Under the pieces are notes generated by a model, which saw only the letters and a list, made by a program, of their open reading frames with translations, was not told where the DNA came from and did no database searches. DNA of 64,000 nucleotides from Chondrilla cf. caribensis (Eukaryota; Porifera; Demospongiae; Chondrillida; Chondrillidae). How positions within the stretch are numbered: the stretch's first letter is position 1; every line of letters begins with the position of its first letter. Positions 60,836-64,000 of this stretch are shown in pieces. The stretch lies in the NCBI GenBank assembly GCA_964020155.1, contig OZ026570.1, positions 2,727,779 to 2,791,778 of the forward strand, read 5' to 3'. The position numbers and the translations under genes are program-made.

Positions 60836-62887
60836 GTGAAACATGCATGCCTTTGTATTGCATTGTATATACCTTACCTACGTACGTATGTGTGTGTGTG
60901 TATGTACGTATGCACATGCTGTTCACTTCAGGAAGCAGTGTTGGCAGAACATAACTCAAGTGCTGACCTCTCCTCACTGGAGGAACAGTTGGGCTCTCTT
61001 CAGTCCGAGAAGACCAACGTGGACAGAGCAATGAGGGATCTCCAGGAAGAGCTGACCAGAGCTACGAAGCAGGCAGAAGTTCGAGGTGCCATCAAAGAAC
61101 TTAAGAAGGACAAGGGAAAAAAGGAAGAGGAGATTGCCACAATGTATGTACAGTACCTGTATATGTGTACCTACGTATGTACGTACGTATGTGTGTGTAT
61201 CATGTATTTATGTAGTTGCATGAAAACTGAGTTTGAAGGGAGCCTGTATATTGGTCCCCATGCCTGTGTAGTGCAGGCAATGAAGTTGTATTCACACACA
61301 CATACATTTATACATTCTTATACCACATACATAGGTACATATATTCGTATAAATATAATATGTATGCTTATTATATCTCTATACTGTATTGATGTGTATG
61401 TATATAATGTATGTATGTTTGTACATACTATCAGTACAGATAAGTATAGTTAAAGTGTGTACACTCACTTTATGCATATTGACGTCCATACAATACATGG
61501 TTATGCACACTCATGTTAGTAATAGGTGTCCCATGTTGTCTTCCATGTAGGGAAAACTCCATGAGGAGTGACCTCATGACCCTCTTCAATGAAGTGCCAG
61601 CTGCTGGAGAACTCAGCAGTAGACTGGAGAGACTTCTCAGGTTGGCCCTGTGGAGTTAAACCACCCACCTTGCCGTGTTCCTCCCATAGCACATGATGCT
61701 AAGCTTAGTACGGCAGTTCCAGCTTAGCTAAGCACAGTACAACTCCCTAGCTATGCTAGGGAGTTGGTGTATACTGTGATTGCAGCTTCATAGTAGTGTA
61801 GAGGTGTATGAGTAATATTGTTCTATAATTGCATTCATTGTGATATTCAACTTGGACAGATATTGTAATGGAAGGAAATTTTATATCGCAGTCGTTGGAA
61901 CATGATTATTGGTTAATATTAAGCCTACGTATATCTAATGTACTTTAAGTTGATGTACATGAGTTCTATGTAAACCAATCACCTTTATTTCGTTTGAAAT
62001 GCGTATCTTTCACTTTGAATGGTAATGGTATTCTTACTGTCCATCATTCAATAATCACAACAATTGCAATATTTCACAACAAACATTTGTTGTGTTTGAG
62101 ATTTAGTACGTGTATTGCCCAACACTGCTCAATAGACTTCTGCAATGATATATAGACTGTTAACTGATACTGTATGTGGTCTTGTGGAGGACGTTAGACA
62201 GTACGTACATATGAACATGCATATACAGTACATACCGTGGACTTATGCATGTATGCATGTACATAATATGTGTACATGCTTTTATTCAAACATACAGTCA
62301 CATATACATACGTACATGAAGCCCATGAGAAATTGTACTCAATGCTCAGAGTGAAGAATGGTGAATTGGAAAAGGCAAAGAAATCATTGAGCCAAGCAAG
62401 AAGACATTTGTCAGACCAGGAAGCAACTAAGAGGATGAAAACGTTAGAAGACACTGTACACACACACACGCACGCACGCACACACACACACACACACTAC
62501 TACAAACATACATACCTCTTGAATGTACATAATTCATTCAAACCTGATATTTACCATCACATTCACTCTTTAGCTCTTTTCTGCATATTGTGAGCGGGTT
62601 CACACTCTCATACATGTACGCATATGTGTAAACCTATGGTACAACTCCCGGTGTGTTTTTGTAATGAGACTTACACTACATTATGTACACATACGTATTA
62701 TGTGTATTTTACATGAATATGAAGTAGATATATATTTACTGTACATACGTACTTTTTGTAGGAAGGAATTGACTTCTGCTAAAGAAAGGTTAACTAGTAA
62801 GTACACGTACATACGTACATAGTGCATACTTGGGTACACTTGTAACACGTACAATATAACGCACAAACGCACACACACACACGCGCG

Positions 62888-62938
<51 letters not shown>

Positions 62939-63578
62939 ATGTACATTCTACTTGGCAAAATACAGTGCCATGTGATAAGTGAGTTCACTGGCTAGTACAT
63001 ACACTCTGTTACAACATATTCTCCAGTCAATCACTAGATCATGTACACTACATCAACCTGTACCAATTGCAAGTCTATACCTCTACTTAATTGGAAGTAG
63101 AAATTAGATGTGCTCTTCAAGGTACTCGGTGAGTAAATTGGCTGCATTCTAATTTTCTATTTCTTCAGAACTGGAAGGTATCATATCTTCAATTTGTGGA
63201 AGTCAGACATACGAAGATGCTCTCAGAGAGAATGAACAAGAAATTCACAAAACCCAAGAGTGTGTTTATTGTTGTGCTTGATTGTTTATCATTTCTCAGC
63301 TTGTCTGTTTATTTTTTGACTCTATAAACATGTCACCTCTTGTGATTGGACCTCTCAGTTGATGCATACTCATTCAAGACACCAGTCTGCCTATATCTGG
63401 AGGGTGATTACCAGTTTCTCCCTTCCTCTCTCTTCCCTTGTGTAGAGACATCACAGGCACGAGAGGTTCTGAGCCATTTTTCAAAATGTGCATAGAGAAA
63501 GTCGAGCAGACAAAGAAGTGTCCAGTGTGCACTCGTAAATTTGATGCCAAAGCTGAATCTACTAAGTGTGTTGAAAAT
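49316..63578 (+). CDS. RAD50: RAD50 double-strand-break repair ATPase, exons 1-22 (3' part outside window)
   Basis: Exons: 49316-49346, 49423-49514, 49688-49873, 50114-50173, 50393-50499, 51491-51596, 51900-51968, 53301-53390, 53827-53887, 54132-54209, 55803-55879, 56696-56797, 57269-57338, 58662-58765, 59494-59598, 60597-60698, 60932-61143, 61551-61640, 62350-62442, 62762-62796, 63169-63259, 63446-63578. Phases close to exactly 698 codons. Start [17 protein letters not shown]; Walker [10 protein letters not shown] (about 34-42); Q-loop FCHQEDSTW (Q154). A long heptad-rich coiled coil follows, and the zinc hook CPVC is at about 679-682, essentially the position in vertebrate RAD50. The signature motif, Walker B and second ATPase half must lie beyond 64000. 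RAD50 pairs with MRE11 and NBS1 to tether and process DNA ends. The exon 19 donor (AAAAC|GTTAGA) is weak; ACT|GTACAC at 62455 is an alternative, but the former keeps the coil length equal to human. Confidence 0.95.
49874..50030. repeat. (GT)n tract containing the RAD50 exon 3 donor
   Basis: The junction reads CAAAAG|GTGTGTGTGTG; the splice donor is the first repeat unit. Imperfect GT continues for about 155 bp. Confidence 0.96.
51680..51848. mobile_element. Inverted-repeat element relative (RAD50 intron 6)
   Basis: Starts TACCGCATAGCAGGAAATTT and ends TGTGAAAGTTTTGTGTATA. Diverged relative of 34894-35112. Confidence 0.45.
52028..52855. mobile_element. hAT-like non-autonomous element (RAD50 intron 7)
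   Basis: 828 bp with terminal inverted repeats CAGGGCCGTAGGAAG / CAGGCCCATAGGAAG. The flanks TATGTATG(T) and TATGTACG suggest an imperfect 8-bp target duplication. A perfect 16-bp palindrome AGCGGCCATGGCCGCT lies at 52055-52070. No transposase frame. Confidence 0.65.
52966..53228. repeat. 18-bp satellite, about 14 units (RAD50 intron 7)
   Basis: Unit GGATGTCGGATTATAGAG alternating with a GTTGG variant. The motif matches the subterminal part of the pogo-like MITEs. Confidence 0.9.
53510..53792. repeat. 40-bp tandem repeat, about 7 units (RAD50 intron 8)
   Basis: Each unit is two 20-bp halves, each with the 8-bp palindrome AGTATACT, e.g. CAGTATACTCAGTCCCTTTC. Confidence 0.9.
54540..55438. mobile_element. 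Long pogo/Tigger-like non-autonomous element (RAD50 intron 10)
   Basis: 899 bp, TA-flanked. Termini CAGTGGAACCTGTATAATGC / CAGTGGAACCTGTTAATCC. Internal AAGATGGCCGATTTCGAAAC near 54918. Confidence 0.75.
56276..56357. repeat. 17-bp tandem repeat, 5 units (RAD50 intron 11)
   Basis: Unit GCAATGTTTTGAAAACT. Each junction contains the palindrome GTTTTGAAAAC. Confidence 0.9.
57358..57420. repeat. (GT)n tract in RAD50 intron 13
   Basis: Starts about 20 nt after the exon 13 donor and is the left edge of the inverted duplication. Confidence 0.9.
57412..58275. repeat. Inverted duplication, right arm (inside RAD50 intron 13)
   Basis: Reverse complement of 47985-48826, including the exon 18 relic, now on the + strand (58146-58252). 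The 149-codon frame 57804-58253 is open here, whereas the left arm has a stop after ISVPRMCS. Confidence 0.88.
58260..58378. repeat. (GT)n tract closing the right arm
   Basis: GT array directly after the exon 18 relic and its GTAAGTG-like donor (here GAGTAAGTG). Confidence 0.95.
59723..59780. repeat. ATGACCTATGACCTATAGCT short tandem repeat
   Basis: Several alternating ATGACCT and ATAGCT units in RAD50 intron 15. Confidence 0.8.
60713..60834. repeat. (GT)n tract after the RAD50 exon 16 donor
   Basis: Begins 14 nt after GCT|GTAAGT. About 120 bp, sense TG. Confidence 0.96.
62459..62498. repeat. (CA)n tract after RAD50 exon 19
   Basis: Sense CA, with CGCA interruptions. Confidence 0.9.
62867..62937. 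repeat. (CA)n microsatellite in RAD50 intron 20
   Basis: Sense CA. Confidence 0.95.
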
Positions 63579-63654
63579 GTGAGTTTATAATATGTTAGAG
63601 TAGCTGTGTGCATGGTCGCATACGTACATGCATACACGTATGCATGCACACATG

Positions 63655-63743
63655 CACACGCACCCACACATACGCAACACACACACGCACATACATACAC
63701 ACACACACACACGCACCCGCACATACGCAACACACACACACGC

Positions 63744-63809
<66 letters not shown>

Positions 63810-63815
63810 ACATGC

Positions 63816-63905
<90 letters not shown>

Positions 63906-63925
63906 CACACACACAACACACACAG
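63655..63925. repeat. Compound (CA)n microsatellite in RAD50 intron 22
   Basis: CA blocks interspersed with CGCA, CATA and a (CG)n run; sense CA. Confidence 0.95.
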
Positions 63926-64000
63926 ATACATCTACATACTTTACATACTGTAGAAGTGTACATGTACTCAACCATTTGTACTATATTGCAAAATTCATGT

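Noticed and set aside
62270..62349. Upstream extension of RAD50 exon 19 to include HEKLYSML
   Set aside because: Phase does not match exon 18, whereas the acceptor CTCAG at 62345-62349 restores phase and the expected coil length.

Overview
This is intron-rich animal nuclear DNA: short exons with canonical GT-AG borders, a metazoan-type RAD50, a GT10 fucosyltransferase and animal transposon families. It is low in GC and crowded with (CA/GT)n microsatellites. An early-branching marine invertebrate such as a sponge is a plausible source, but the sequence alone does not settle this. No prokaryotic features, tRNAs or rRNAs were found.

Layout, left to right. (1) 151-707, + strand: the last two exons of a short-chain dehydrogenase of the retinol-dehydrogenase type. 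(2) 970-2938, - strand: a truncated pseudogene holding exons 1-6 of a leishmanolysin-like (peptidase family M8) gene. (3) Three complete tandem leishmanolysin-like genes on the - strand, here named A (15816 to 4791), B (26562 to 17919) and C (43453 to 27724). Each has 21 exons with the same exon phases. Each encodes a secretory signal, a Cys-x-His pro-segment, a furin-like RGKR site, the HExxH zinc motif, a distal His and a Met-turn. A Cys-rich region, one membrane span and a gene-specific cytoplasmic tail follow. Gene C carries a 5'-truncated non-LTR retrotransposon, set in a GA microsatellite, in one intron. (4) 43830-44945, - strand: an uninterrupted GT10 (alpha-1,3-fucosyltransferase type) gene. 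(5) About 47650-49030, - strand: a decayed leishmanolysin-like remnant (exons 16-19). (6) 49316 to the window edge, + strand: RAD50 exons 1-22, from Walker A to the CPVC zinc hook. The C-terminal half lies outside the window.

Between and inside the genes are several pogo/Tigger-like TA-flanked MITEs, hAT-like MITEs, foldback elements, minisatellites, and a dispersed repeat carrying clusters of RFX X-box-like palindromes. About 0.85 kb of the exon 17-18 remnant, with microsatellite at both ends, is present twice in inverted orientation: once just upstream of RAD50 and once in RAD50 intron 13.

The three leishmanolysin-like genes look like membrane-anchored ectoproteases that diverged mainly in the linker and the cytoplasmic tail. 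Their nucleotide mosaicism points to gene conversion. The fucosyltransferase (Golgi) and RAD50 (DNA repair) are unrelated neighbours. All exon models were read by eye from splice signals, reading phase and agreement between paralogues; no transcript data were available.
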